DNA of 64,000 bases from assembly GCA_036784855.1 (NCBI GenBank), contig JAZDSV010000002.1, forward strand, positions 85,001-149,000, in the 5' to 3' direction. Positions within the stretch are counted from its first letter, which is position 1. Each line of letters starts with the position of its first letter. Made by a program: the position numbers and the translations under genes. Shown here piece after piece: positions 22,006 to 33,829 of the stretch. A model generated the notes under the pieces. It did not search any database. It saw only the letters and a list, made by a program, of their open reading frames with translations, and had not been told where the DNA came from. This DNA comes from Aphelidium insulamus. Its lineage: Eukaryota > Aphelidiomycota > Aphelidea > Aphelidiaceae.

Positions 22006-23750
22006 ATGCTCTCCTTTGCCGCCAACTCTGTGCCAGCTACCACTGCCGCTGCTGCCGCCGTCACCTCTGCGATCACTGCTGAGCCCGTAGTACATGAAGC
22101 CGCGCCGGCCCTCACCGCAGCAGCAGCCACCACCGCCAAGTCCAAGTCACGCGCCGCCAAGTCCGCCAAGAAGCGCCCGGAATCCCCGGCACCCGCAGAA
22201 CTGGCCACGGATGCCACTAGGGTCGCCGCCGAGTCGGCATCTGGTGATGATTCCGCGTCCAATGCCGCCAACACCGCGGCGATGAATGCTGCCGATGCCA
22301 ACGTCAACCCGTTTGTGCTGGTGGTGCAGAAGCGCATTCGCACTCTTCGCAAGCGCATGGTGTGTGATGCTGATTATTCATGTTGATGACTATATTAATG
22401 CACTGCCGCGTAGACCAAGATTGAAAAGTACGAAGCGGATCTGGAGGCCAGCAAGGCCACGGGCGGCGTAGTTTTGCAGCTTAATGAGGACCAGTTGAAC
22501 GCCATCAGCAAGAAGGATGAAGTCGCTGTTCTCATCCGAGAGTTTGAAGAGATTCAAAAGCAGCTCGAGGACAAGGATGCTGAGGTTGGCAATATTTAAT
22601 ATTAGGTTGTTTTGCTTATTACTTTAACTCTGTGCACAGCTGACCAAGAAGCAAAAGAAGGCGGCCAAGGCGGAAAAAGCCGAGCAGCAGAGAAAGCTGA
22701 ACGCTGTGACGGAGGAGATGCAGCGGCACTATGATGGCCAAGTGGATGTGCTGGCACGATTCTTTTACGCCGCAAATGCCGTGCTGCCGCTGGTGCCGAC
22801 CACCGTAATCAGTGCGCAGGAGAAGGCTGCAGTGGCGCAGCTCCACCAAACGCTCACCGGTTACGAGATGGACCCGGCAATTGAGCCGGTGGCCATGTCG
22901 CTACACTCGCAGCAGCAAATGAAGAAACTGATGAACTTCAGCCCCGACCCTGCCGTGGGTGAAATCTCCTGTAAGTGCTTGTATGAGTATTATCTGGGTA
23001 ATGCATTAATGTATGACAGTTCAACGCATTGCCGCCATTATTGAGACGGCATTTGCATTTATTCAGCAGCCACCGGCACCGGAACCATCATTCATGGTAT
23101 CGCCTGCCACTCCTGAAGTAGATGCCGCCGAATCGCATCTGCTGTCCCAGGAAGATCAAGTGCCGAGTGAACAGCCGGCTCAAGACGCGTCCCAACACCA
23201 CGCACCTGTCGGCCCATCTGCACCGCAAATGCCAGCCAGTGCCGCCGACACTGTGCTCCCGTCCAAGCTGTCATTCATGACTGTCTCATCGGTGCTGCCA
23301 GAGGAACCGGAAGAGCAGTCAGCACAGAACAACAACACGGCTGCAGCAGCAATTGCGACTGACGACCACGAACATCTCGCCCCGCATCCCACCGAACCTC
23401 TAGTGGCGAACGTGGCACTACCACCAGTTGCACCATCAGGGCACTCTGGCAGAAGCCGCCAACAACACGAGCAGCAGGGAGAGCGCCGCAATAACAGCCG
23501 CAACCGAAGTGGCGGATACCATCGCGGTGGACGTGGCGGCAACGGCAGTGGCAGCCGTAGTGGCGGTGGTAGCTGGCGCGGCGGTTCATCACGCAACAGC
23601 GGTGGAAGCGGCAGTGGCGGACGAGGCGGATACCGCAACGGACCGCGATCAGACAGCGAGCGGAGGGGCGGCGGCGGCGGCGGCGAGGGACGCGCACAAC
23701 AGCAGCAACAAAACCAGAAGCGAAACAGCAATGCGGCTGAGGCGCCGTGA
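22006..23750 (+). CDS. Caprin-like RNA-binding protein with RGG tail
   Basis: Four exons (22006-22359, 22414-22584, 22640-22970, 23020-23750) give 528 residues. After an Ala/Ser/Lys-rich N-terminus comes a helical region that matches Caprin HR1 in order: VVQKRIRTLRKRMTKIEKYE, LNEDQLNAISKKDEV, then Lys-rich KKQKKAAKAEKAEQQRKL, ALVTEEMQRHYD-like and the QRIAAIIETAFAFI helix. The C-terminal 90 residues are a long Gly/Arg/Ser array with many RGG repeats (HRGGRGGNGSGSR), an RNA-binding and phase-separating module. Animal Caprin-1 binds G3BP and FMRP in stress granules. The dimer domain plus RGG tail is the same architecture, but conservation in HR1 is modest, so the orthology is an inference. A generic stress-granule coiled-coil/RGG protein is the alternative. 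Confidence 0.7.
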
Positions 23751-23819
23751 GAAGGCGCCGCGAGAAGTGTAGTTGTCGGCAAACAGAGATCGGCGGCATC
23801 CACGCAAATATATTTGCAT

Positions 23820-26800
23820 ATGTGTCTGCGTGCCGTGCTTGTACTCGCCGCCGCGGTGCTCCTTGTCAACGTGTCGCGGTGGTTTGTGCACGGTGTGCCC
23901 GTCGAGTCGCCACTGTCCGTGACTTCAACAACACGGTCGACACTATCATCTCCAGGCGACTACGTGTCCGCAGTGTTTGGACACCAAGCCGCGCTGATAC
24001 AGTGCGCGGCGGTGGCGGCCGGCCCGTGGATGGCGGTCGTGGGCGGCTGGCCGTGGTCCGCGGATGACTATGCCACAGACAACTCCAGTAACGTTGGCGG
24101 TGTGTGGCGACGCGATCAATGTACGTGCGGGTGATCTGCGCGCACATAAACTTCGACGCGTTAACAGTGCGGCGCCGTAACAGATTTGTGGGATGTGGCG
24201 CAGTGGCAGTGGGTCAATGAGTCCGCCGTGGCTGCTGCAGCCGGCACAGAGTAAGTATCGTGGCTCCGTGATACTTGCACTAATACGAGTCGCAGCGTGG
24301 CACAGTGGCTGTTTCCCGCGATGCCGCAACCGGCAGCTCTCTTGGCCACCGTGCATCATCGGCAGTACCACACGCTTACTCCATTCGGCGATGGAATGTT
24401 TGCGCTGGTGGGCGGATATCGCGGCGGTCTGTACCTGAATGACGTTTTCGTGCTGGTGGCTTCCTGTGACAGTGCTGCCGGGTTGGTTTCTGTAGTTCCA
24501 TGTTCGTTATATTTTCAGACTCATATTTAAGAAGCCGTAGTGCATTAAATTGGTATCCTGCAATGTATAATAATTTTACGGCAAGCGCGGATTGTCCACT
24601 TGCGAATGGTACTTCCTGTGTGGCCACAAGGGATTTCATTGGCCGTGCTGGCCACTCGGCCTCTTCAGTCACTGTGTCTGCTGCTGGTGGGTACCAGCAC
24701 TTCCTTGTGACACGCATCAATTAATATCTGTTATGTGTAGGACCAATGATTGTCGTGGCGGGCGGCGAGGGAGTTGCTGCGGGCGGCGGGTCACAGTACT
24801 TTAGTGATGTGTGGCTACTGCGCGTTACGGGCAATGCCACCGCGGGACAATATGAAGCGCGATGGTGGCGGTCGAATGTTGCTCTCTTTGGCAGCACAGA
24901 CAATGACAATGGGCGAGCATATCACACTGCCACAACCGTGGACGCCGTCGACATTGCCTTGTAAGTCCACTATTGCATAAGTATGTACGTCTTGGGTACA
25001 TATATACTAAGGCCATGCATAGCTGGGGAGGCAAAGTGAACACAGCAACCACAACAATGGATGTAAACGAGGTGTGGTGGCTGCGCGCAGATACTATGGA
25101 GTGGACGGTGGATATAACGGTACCACCGTCTGATGCACAGCAGTGGTGCGGTAAAGGGCTCTGGGGACACCAGGCACAATACGTGAAGCAAGCGGGCCTG
25201 GCCGTCACTGGCATCGTGCGTCGCGGTGACAGTGCTAGTGGTACATCGCCTGGCGCGGATCAAGGCTCGTCTCTGATTCAAAGCGGTTCTGGCTGGATTG
25301 TGGTCGTGGGTGGGTACTGCGACGTGCCTCAGACATCAGACGGGAGTGTACTGAATTCCGTGGGCACTTATAATCGCTACCAGCTGGTATATGATCTTCT
25401 TGACCATTCCTGGACCGCCATAGATGACGGTGCAAATTACGGTGCCGTGGGTGTACGGTGCATCGAGCTTGATGGCGGCTAATTTGGGTACAAGTGACAG
25501 TACGGGTCTTGATGTGATTCTGGTGTTTGGCGGCGACAGTGACAACCAAGATCCGACAGGCCAGGTCCGCGTGCTGCCCCTCAATAGTGTCTATGCTGGT
25601 CGAGCAGCCGCAGACGGATCACTAGTTGCGGAACCCAAAGTTGTCATTGTCAACGGGACAGAGCTGTATCCATCGACGATATCGCCCAGCTATGCCGCTG
25701 CACTAATAAGTGGAATCACGGTGTCCCATATGGCGTCCGAAACTGTGACTGCATCGTTGGAACAATCCGCCAATGTTGCTGCCAATGTGACGTCCATGGT
25801 ACAGCTTACGGGCATGAATTTGGTCACGCCGCAAAACTCGATGGAAGGCTTTATCCACATCACGCTTAGTGCCTTGGGCGGTCCCGCATCACTGAAGGGA
25901 CCCTCTGCCGATTGCTACGTTGTCACAGCGGGGAATATCAGTGATGCGAATGCACTAAAGTGCGCGACCGCCTTTCAGCCGTCTGGTTACTTCGCCGTCC
26001 AGATGGCGGTGGATGTGCCGCAAGATGACGGCTCTTTACAGACTGTTCTCTGGGCCGACGCAGTTGGGTATGCGTGCGATGACCAGCGATTCACGGAAAA
26101 GGCCGTCAGTATATCAAACTTTGCATCCACGCTCGAGTGCATTCCCGTCTTTCCCAAGTGGCAGCTGGAGTCGCAAACTGCGAGCTCTATTGCGCTCGGA
26201 CTGACGTTCTCACACCCAAACTGCTACCATCTGCAGGTTGAATTTAGACCTGATCTGCCTGACATGCCACTGTCTACCAACTGCAGGCTTCTGAACTCTG
26301 GCGAGATTATCACTGGCGCCGAGTGCTCACTGCCAGATTACTCAAGCACTGACGAACCGGTTACAGTCACTCCAAATGTGCACGCAGCTCTGTCTGGTAC
26401 AAGATGGGTTGATCAGTCCACGTGGTATGCAAACGTTGCCTTGGACACCGATGCCAGCTCGAGCACGGAATTTCTACTCGGTGGTGTGGCACGTCTTGAC
26501 TGGATGCAGTTGATACAAGTTGGCGGCGCCGGCGCCTTTGGAGTACTTCTCGGCGGTGCCGGACTGCACTGGAACGAGTCGCGATGGACATATGCGGTCT
26601 CTATGGAATGGCAGGCTGTGTACGGCAATGCGGCCATCTCCATGATCAACTGTACCATTGCCACGCGCGAAATCACGACACTCTACAGCGTCTGCCACGT
26701 TAACTCAACACTTCCAATGATCGGCGTGCCATTCAATTTGACAGTGACCGTAATGCCCGTAGGTCACCATGTCGATGGCCCACTACAGCCAATGTCTGTG

Positions 26801-27472
26801 CGCTTAAATGGCACAGTTTGTACATGGAATGTCCTGTATATGGCGTCGCCCGAAGCACTCCAGTTCGGAGTTGGCCAAGAAAAAACAGGGTCTCTTGTGC
26901 CGCAAGTAATCGATTTTAGTTCTTCCTGCTCTTGGTCTCCTCCAGTCACCTCAACGGCGGCGTTTGTGACAACGACGTTCGTCGCCAGCACTGTTGCAAC
27001 GTTGCCGGCGACGGCGACATTCTCCTCTAGGCACTCTGGTTCGACAGCGCAATCTTGGGCGACATCAAGTACGGCTGCAATTATCAGTACAAGCAGGGCA
27101 GCAAATGTCTCTACTTCCATTTCCCGTACAAGTACATCGACTTCATTGTCAATTACTGCAGGCGCCAGCATACCAACAACTACTGCCACACGGTATCCGT
27201 CCACTCTGATTCTGCAGCCGACAAAAACAACGCATGGTTCGGCAACCTTGACTTCGATTGCACCGACCTCGCGGGCTGGGGAAGGGTACGGCGGACAAGC
27301 TGAGACAGATGGAGGAAATCCCAGCGCCTTAAGCACCAAGACACTGGCAATATTGGGCGGTATTATTTTACTCTTTGCCCTCTGGACTCTGGTAATCGTG
27401 ATCAGACAGCGCCAAAACACTGGCACTAAGAAATATGCGTCATATCCCGAGAAGCAGGTGGCAATACTCTAA
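23820..27472 (+). CDS. Large type-I membrane protein with extracellular Kelch propeller
   Basis: A signal peptide (MCLRAVLVLAAAVLLVNV) is followed by about six Kelch blades (for example ALVGGYRGGLYLNDVFVL, GPMIVVAGGEGVAAGG, LDVILVFGGDSDNQDPT) and about 400 residues of beta-rich ectodomain with cysteine pairs. A Thr/Ser-rich, probably O-mannosylated stalk comes next. The C-terminus has a TM helix (LAILGGIILLFALWTLVIVI) and a short basic cytosolic tail. Likely exons are 23820-24120, 24184-24250, 24296-24471, 24519-24686, 24741-24960, 25023-25386 and 25424-27472 (about 1114 residues). The third donor is weak. The last junction needs either a 37-nt intron or a frame slip (see findings). The start codon is only 70 bases after the Caprin-like stop. 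Kelch membrane proteins of this type occur widely in zygomycete-grade fungi; function unknown. Confidence 0.75.
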
Positions 27473-27612
27473 AAAAATGTCATACAAAGTTACTACCTGC
27501 ACCAATTTTTTTAGTTGCCTACATATCTATATATGTATATGTGCCATAGCCTTATGACTGCACACATCTACGCAGAACACTTGGCCGACAATAAAACAGT
27601 TTATAAATCACG

Positions 27613-30600
27613 CTAAACTTTAAAGGTGAGCGTGGCAGCAGGCTCTTCTCGCCGCAGCACCACTGTTCGCTCTGCCACCCACTCCAAACCAACGTGCTGC
27701 AGGACACGCTTGGAACTTGCTAGACTCATGCTGCGCGATTTCAGTTGCGGTGCCCCTCCATCTGATGGAACACCAGCTGCAGCAGACGAGGTGACATGCA
27801 GAACGTTCACGGCATCAACCGCGAACTGGCGATAAAGCTTCATTGGTCCGCCACCATGGAATGCATTCAGCATACCCGCTGTCTCATCGGAGCCGCTCCC
27901 TCGCGCAGAAGATCGGGCGCTCTTGTCCGCTGACTGGGACTGTGCCGCCTTGACTTGCTGTCCCACGGCGCTCAGTGACGAAACAAACGACGAAGCGAGT
28001 GCCGAGAAGAAGTTCGAACTCGGCTGCCAGATCTTGACGCACTTGTCATCAATGGAGTAGGTGGCGAGCAGCACTTCATAGGGGACCGCCGGGCTGGCCT
28101 TTTGAAGTGGCGAAGGTCGTGTGGCAGATGTCGGTCCGCCGCTGGCGCTCTGCGGAGTGGCGGCCGTGTGTTCATGGGCACGATTAAATGCTATGGCATT
28201 GACACCGTGCGGCCGGTGAGCATCACACACTGTTATTCGCGTCGCAGTCTTTAAATCCCACAGTATGACCACTCCGCCGCTGCCATTATCTTGCTGCTGT
28301 GGCAAAACAGATTTGCTGCCATCTCCTCCATGACCGTGATACACGTAGTGCGCATCGCCCAGCGATCCGACAGCAAGCTTTTGGGTAGCGCCGTGGAACG
28401 CAACGGTGGGAAAAGTTCGCACAAGCAAATGGATGCACTGCGTCACATGCGGTAGAAGCCACTCCCGGACATTAAATGGGATGCTCGGGTCCAAGCACCC
28501 ACGCACCATGCACTCGGTCAGCCGTGGCAGGTGCGTTGGAAACAGCAGCATCGGCTTCTGGGTGATGATGAGCGGCAAGACCACTTGCAGCACATTCCTG
28601 ACACGATCCCAGTCACCGTCTTTTACGCCCGACACAGCGAGCTCACTGCAGATCACCGCGATCATAAAGTCAGGGCTGTGGCTGGCAATTACAAGCAAGC
28701 TTCGACGAGAAGTGTCTGCCAGCGACTTTTGGGCGGCTGGAAGCAAGGCTGGTGGCGACAGCGGGACAAGATGCGTAGGTTTGATGCGCACTGGTTGTGA
28801 TGCCACAGTGTTTTCCGCCAGTTTGGCGATCATTTGGCTATTACCTGAAGTTGTCGGTTCAGCGGACGGGGCGTTGCCAGGTGGCTGAGCCGCGGCGGGC
28901 AGAGGCAGCAAGTCGTCATCGTCTACAATCGACGACCGATGTCGATGCAGTGAGAACGGCGATTTGTGGGGTGAAAATACTCCTGCCGTGCAATGATTAG
29001 ATATGATTAGTACAAAATTTTGCAACTGCTGAGCGCACCTTTGTCTCCTTTGGGCAAGACCAGCGTGTCACTTATAGGAGAGTTTGGCAGTGCTTGTTGG
29101 GGTTGGCGAGACAGAGGCTGCAATTCAGACGCCGTCTTGTCAGCAGGCCGCTTGGGCTGCTTGTTTTCCATGTCGCTGACGGCAAATGCGAATATTCGTA
29201 TCAATGCAAACGTGTGACAATTCATCGGTCCAAAGCGGCCAATAACTTCTGTCCATCGACCCTGCCCATCTAGGGCCTTATCCGCCGGTTGTGATGCAAC
29301 GCGGCCACCACTCGGAGCAAAAACTGAAGCCACGGCTGCGACATTAGTAGTGGCCAGCAGAGCCTCGAGTACAGTCCATGCGCGGGCAAGTAAATCCACA
29401 GCAATTACGCGAAAGGTGATTGATCGCTGCTTGGCTTTAGCAGTAAGCTGTTCTGTCAATGCATCGCTGCCGCCTGCGAATAGAGCCGGTTGCACAGCAG
29501 AGACCAAAAGAATTCCCATCAAAGACATTCCAACATCTTGAAGAACGCTCAAGCTTTGGGGAGTTGAAAACAGAGTTTTCTTGGACTGAGCTTCATCGAC
29601 AGAGCTAAACTCATCCAGAAATATAGATTCGGCACAAGCCACTTCACCCAGCACCACTAGTGCAGTTCGATTTACCTGACCCCACGATTTGCTTGCCACA
29701 GTTTCAATGTTCTTGGTAGCTGTCAAGCTGGCCAAACCCAAGACTGCCGACCCCGCACGCACCGAAGGCAGAAATTGCTGCCATGGCTGCAAAATACCAA
29801 CGTCCAGATTTGCTGCTGGCAAGCCTCGAAGCAAATGGCCAATTAGCTTTCGTGCGGCCAGCTCCACCGATCCGTCATAATGATGCGCATATTTCGCCAG
29901 GTACATAATAGACGGCGGGAATGTGTCGCTGGAAGTGTTGAGATACGCTTCGAAAGCCTGACGCTCCAGTACGCTCCGACAGATTCGATCAAGCAGCTGG
30001 AAGCAGCAAGTCTTTTGGTCTACACTTGCTTCTGCGCATTTGGCCATGCGCAATAATAGCGTACAAATCATGTGAATTTGGGCGGCCGACGCGGTGAATG
30101 AACTGGACCATGGATTCTGCGCAAGTTCGCTTGAATTGACCACTGCGAGATTCGGTGCGGTATTATTCAGACGATATGATGATGTGCTCAGAAGCGGAAG
30201 TTGCGCAGGCGGCGCAAGGGATAGCTTCCGACACAGCGCGTTCATATCCGAGTCTAGGCTCATCAGCTGCCAGTCAATAACGGCAGCCAGTAAGCTCCGC
30301 ATCACAGGCAGCGCGTATGCATAAGAGCTATCGGCCAAAGACGCCACTTGTCGCATCCAGTACGACCAGGCACCCAGGTCAATGGCGACCGTTTTCTCCG
30401 CCCAATCAACATTCCGTAGTGCTTTGGGCACAAGAGTGATGAACGGATCGGCATTAGGGTTCACGGCGATCTCTCCTCGTCTGGTAGGCGCTCCCTTAAT
30501 TGAATCAATCCACTCGCATCGACAGTCGGCACTTCCAGCTCTACATTTTGTAAGTAAATGAGTAATACGGTGTGAAGACATACCGGTAAACAGATACAAC

Positions 30601-33103
30601 ATGGTGGGCCAAATCGTCAATGCCAAGGACAGGCAGCGAGACATTTTCAGTCTCATCGTCCAACCAACACTCGCCGCCAGAACTGATCTTCCACCAGGCA
30701 ATGCTGTACAGCTTGAGGCTAACGGCGTAGCTTCCAAGTCCAATCCAAGTCCCGTCTTCCGACCACGCGAGCACCACGACACTGTGTCTGCATTTAGTGC
30801 CGAAAGAATGTTCGGTGCACACTTACCGAGCGCTGCCCGAACTCCCTTCAGCAGGCCAGAAAGGTTGACGGCCAAACTGGTAGAGCAGAGTTTGATCTGC
30901 CAAATTCAGAATGCTTACACAATTATCGCGGCTGTCAACAAAGATGCAGCTCTTGACAATTCGCACCAGGAGAGACAGTGTTGGATGCTGCGATGCAATG
31001 GACGCCAGCGAAGTCTGAGATGGCGTTTTTCGAACGTCGGCCACAGATGGCTTTGCGGCAGTGATTATCGCAGGAGGTGCCGTGCTATGTCGGAAGCGAT
31101 GGTGGAGTGGATGGTGTTTGTGTAATGAATTTTGCGCCTGATGATGGTGACCTTGTGGCACCTGAAGCTCAATCGGTCCTGGTTCAACTGCACACTCCAA
31201 TAATTTTGCGTATACAGCGCCCGGTAGCTGGAATATGGTGGATATTGGACATGTGTGCACTCGGAAGCGCCGAAGAAGTGCACTTTGTCTGCAGCGGAGC
31301 GTAAATATTGACACGTACATTTTAGCAGCACATACTGCAGATCCCACAAGCACACTGTGCCGTCCACGGCTCCACTCATACACCACCACAGCCTCAATTC
31401 AGCAACGCCATCCGGCGTGGGACCTTCAACCTGATCCTGCATTATCGAGTCAATTGGAAGTATAAACAAACTATCTCATTGCAGTACCGCTACAAGCGGC
31501 TGAAATAAAGTGGTTACGCCCCCAAAGTGCGATCCAAGGCGCGTCCATGAACCAAGATCTTTTCCATTAAATAAAGATGCAGCAACGTTATCCGTAGCGT
31601 CAATGCGACCATCGGCTATAGCGTGTTGGCGAAAAGTTAAACTGATAAAAAATTATACTTGCCAAATCCTCGAACTATCCAACGGCCATCACCGATGGTA
31701 ATCCAGCATGACATATGGTGGTCGGCTCCCGATAAAGTACCAGTAATCGCAGTAGAGGAAGTATTTATAGGTTTCGGGGCGCCTGATTCAGCTAAAATCA
31801 AGGTCCCTCCTCCAACAATTATCGTTGCGCCTCTGTCTGCAAACGACAACGAGGGCGCAGTTGCGACAGCAACTTTGATACTCCAAGTCGGCAATATACT
31901 TTGCGCAGAATAGTCGGCAATGTCAAAGAGTTCCACACACACACCGTCAGTCACAACGATACGCAGGTGAGGCACCAATGATGATGCTGAGTTAGATACT
32001 CCGTGCACGCACGCAATTCCGATACTCTGCTGAGGCGCCTTGAAGCTGATATTATCACTGTGCAGAGTCCCCTTCCACTGAAATGACGAGAGCGACGGCG
32101 TTTTCTTGTCCACCGCCATGTCCAGCTGTGACTGAGTGAACATTGTCATATCTAGATGAGACGTTATTACATGTACTAATTATGTAGGACTTGCCAACAA
32201 TATTCCCGCTATTTACTGCCTGTGACTCGCCGGAAACACTCAGCAACACCCAGTAGCCATCCGGGGTACTGCACATGTCATTGGCGTACATCAATGTATA
32301 CACGCTTCAAAATATATTGTAACATACCCATTGCAAGCGGCAATACCGACAAGACGTGGCAACACTTTGTAGGTGTAAATGTCGCCAATATGACAAGATA
32401 TTTGCTTGCAGGACCACAGCTGCGGCAGGAATGGCGACAGACTGCCCGCGCCGGGTCCCACAGGAACATCAACGACGAGCAGGACAAAGTTTTTAGCAGC
32501 GGAATCCGAGAACAAAACTTGGACTCGCATGGACTGTGACTGCGGCTGTGTGGCAGCGTTCGTCCGAGATGATGACGTTGCTTGAGCAGTAACTGCCGAA
32601 ACACTTGTCGACAGGTCCTCCACAGGTGACGGCAGACGTTGGAACCCGTGCGTTGGAGTAACTGGCTGCTCAGGAAAGTGCACACTGTGTGCCCAATGTG
32701 CTATGAGATCGGACGCGGTGACTTCTCCATCAACATCGTGCATGGCTGCATATGCAAAACTCCGGTTAGCAGCCTAGCATTCGCTCTATCGTATATTTCA
32801 ATGTGCCATACCAGCAGTGAAATGCAGCGTGTGCAGCAGCTGTCCATCTGCTCTATTCCACAGCCGCCAACTGATGTCGACCGAGGGCCGGGGCGCTGAT
32901 GTGCTGGCCATCGGGGCAGATGTTGTCCACGTAACAGACAAGTAGCGATAGCTGCATGGCCAACGATCCTCCACATCGTTAGCCTGCAGATCTATGTCGA
33001 CACGCCGGCGGTCGTCTATGCCATTTGCCGTGGCCCCTGCGGCCGAAATGGCGGCTGACGGCGGCGCCAATGGCAGATGCAGATTAACCACGCACTTTTC
33101 CAT
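27613..33103 (-). CDS. WDR7: WDR7 / Rabconnectin-3 beta-like protein
   Basis: This is a very large WD40-helical-WD40 protein spread over many small exons on the minus strand. The N-terminal propeller starts at ATG 33103 (MEKCVVNLHLPLAP) with blades through about 30540 (SGAVDGTVCLWDLQYVL; SCIFVDSRDNCVSILNLAD; VVVLAWSEDGTWIGLGSY). A long helical-repeat middle follows in the exons between about 30540 and 29040. The C-terminal part (29020-27613) has VVLPLIITQKPMLLFPTHLP, then VVILWDLKTATRITVCDAHR and TYSIDDKCVKIWQ. This order and the 'LQVVLPLI...KPMLL' helix fit WDR7, the partner of DMXL (Rav1) in the RAVE/Rabconnectin complex, which assembles V-ATPase. Yeast has Rav1 but no clear WDR7. The exact exon set between 29000 and 32800 was not fully resolved, so the span is firm and the internal structure is not. 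Confidence 0.75.
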
Positions 33104-33759
33104 ATTGTAGGTTTTATTAACACCACGTGAATTACATAATGCGCGGACATATCATCGCGGACATTATAAGCTGGCAGGGTTAGGGGTGTTCTTCCATTTG
33201 TCGAACATTCGCGTACAATCACCCCTTCCCCCTTTCGGGGGTCGTGCTTGAAACTGAAATCGACACTGCCATCTCGGCATACCGCGCGCTTCATCTGGTT
33301 GGCCCTCAAGATGTCACAGGGCATCTACGCGGTGACCAAAATGATTGCAGGGCCGGCTTCCACAACGTTCATCGATTCAAAACAAGAATTTGGAGGTTCG
33401 TGTGCAGCATTGAAGCACGAATGCGACAATCACCACCACCCGCCATCGTTGCCCCCGACGCGCAAAATAATGTCATACATTACATATAGTGTGTCTCAAA
33501 ACTATCGGCCCCGTGAATTGCCAACCTCAAGCAGCTGATCACCAATATATATATATATATGTGTATGTATATGAATATGTATATATAACACTTATATATG
33601 TAGCTGAGTGAATGTAATGTCAGCTTGCGTGGTGTGGCGCGGTGCAACCGTCAGCGCTGATGTGACGCGGCGCTATTAATAGAGCGGTGTGTGGATATCT
33701 TGGGCACGTTCGGTAACTACCCACCCACCGCGATTATACGGTTACTATTGATAATAGGC

Positions 33760-33790
<31 letters not shown>

Positions 33791-33829
33791 TCCATTATAG
33801 ACACATCCATACACACACCACGCATATCC
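33104..33829. other. Divergent intergenic region with TA/GT microsatellites
   Basis: Between WDR7 (minus) and the RhoGEF (plus). Short frames of 80-100 codons at 33244-33538 and on the minus strand at 33016-33324 have no recognisable family. TA-rich simple repeats lie at about 33545-33595 and 33760-33783. A tandem ACACATCCAT occurs at about 33786-33812. Confidence 0.5.

Noticed and set aside
33016-33540. Small open frames on both strands upstream of the WDR7 and RhoGEF genes
   Set aside because: No start context, splice partners or recognisable motif; one ends in a His/Pro low-complexity run. They are probably promoter DNA.
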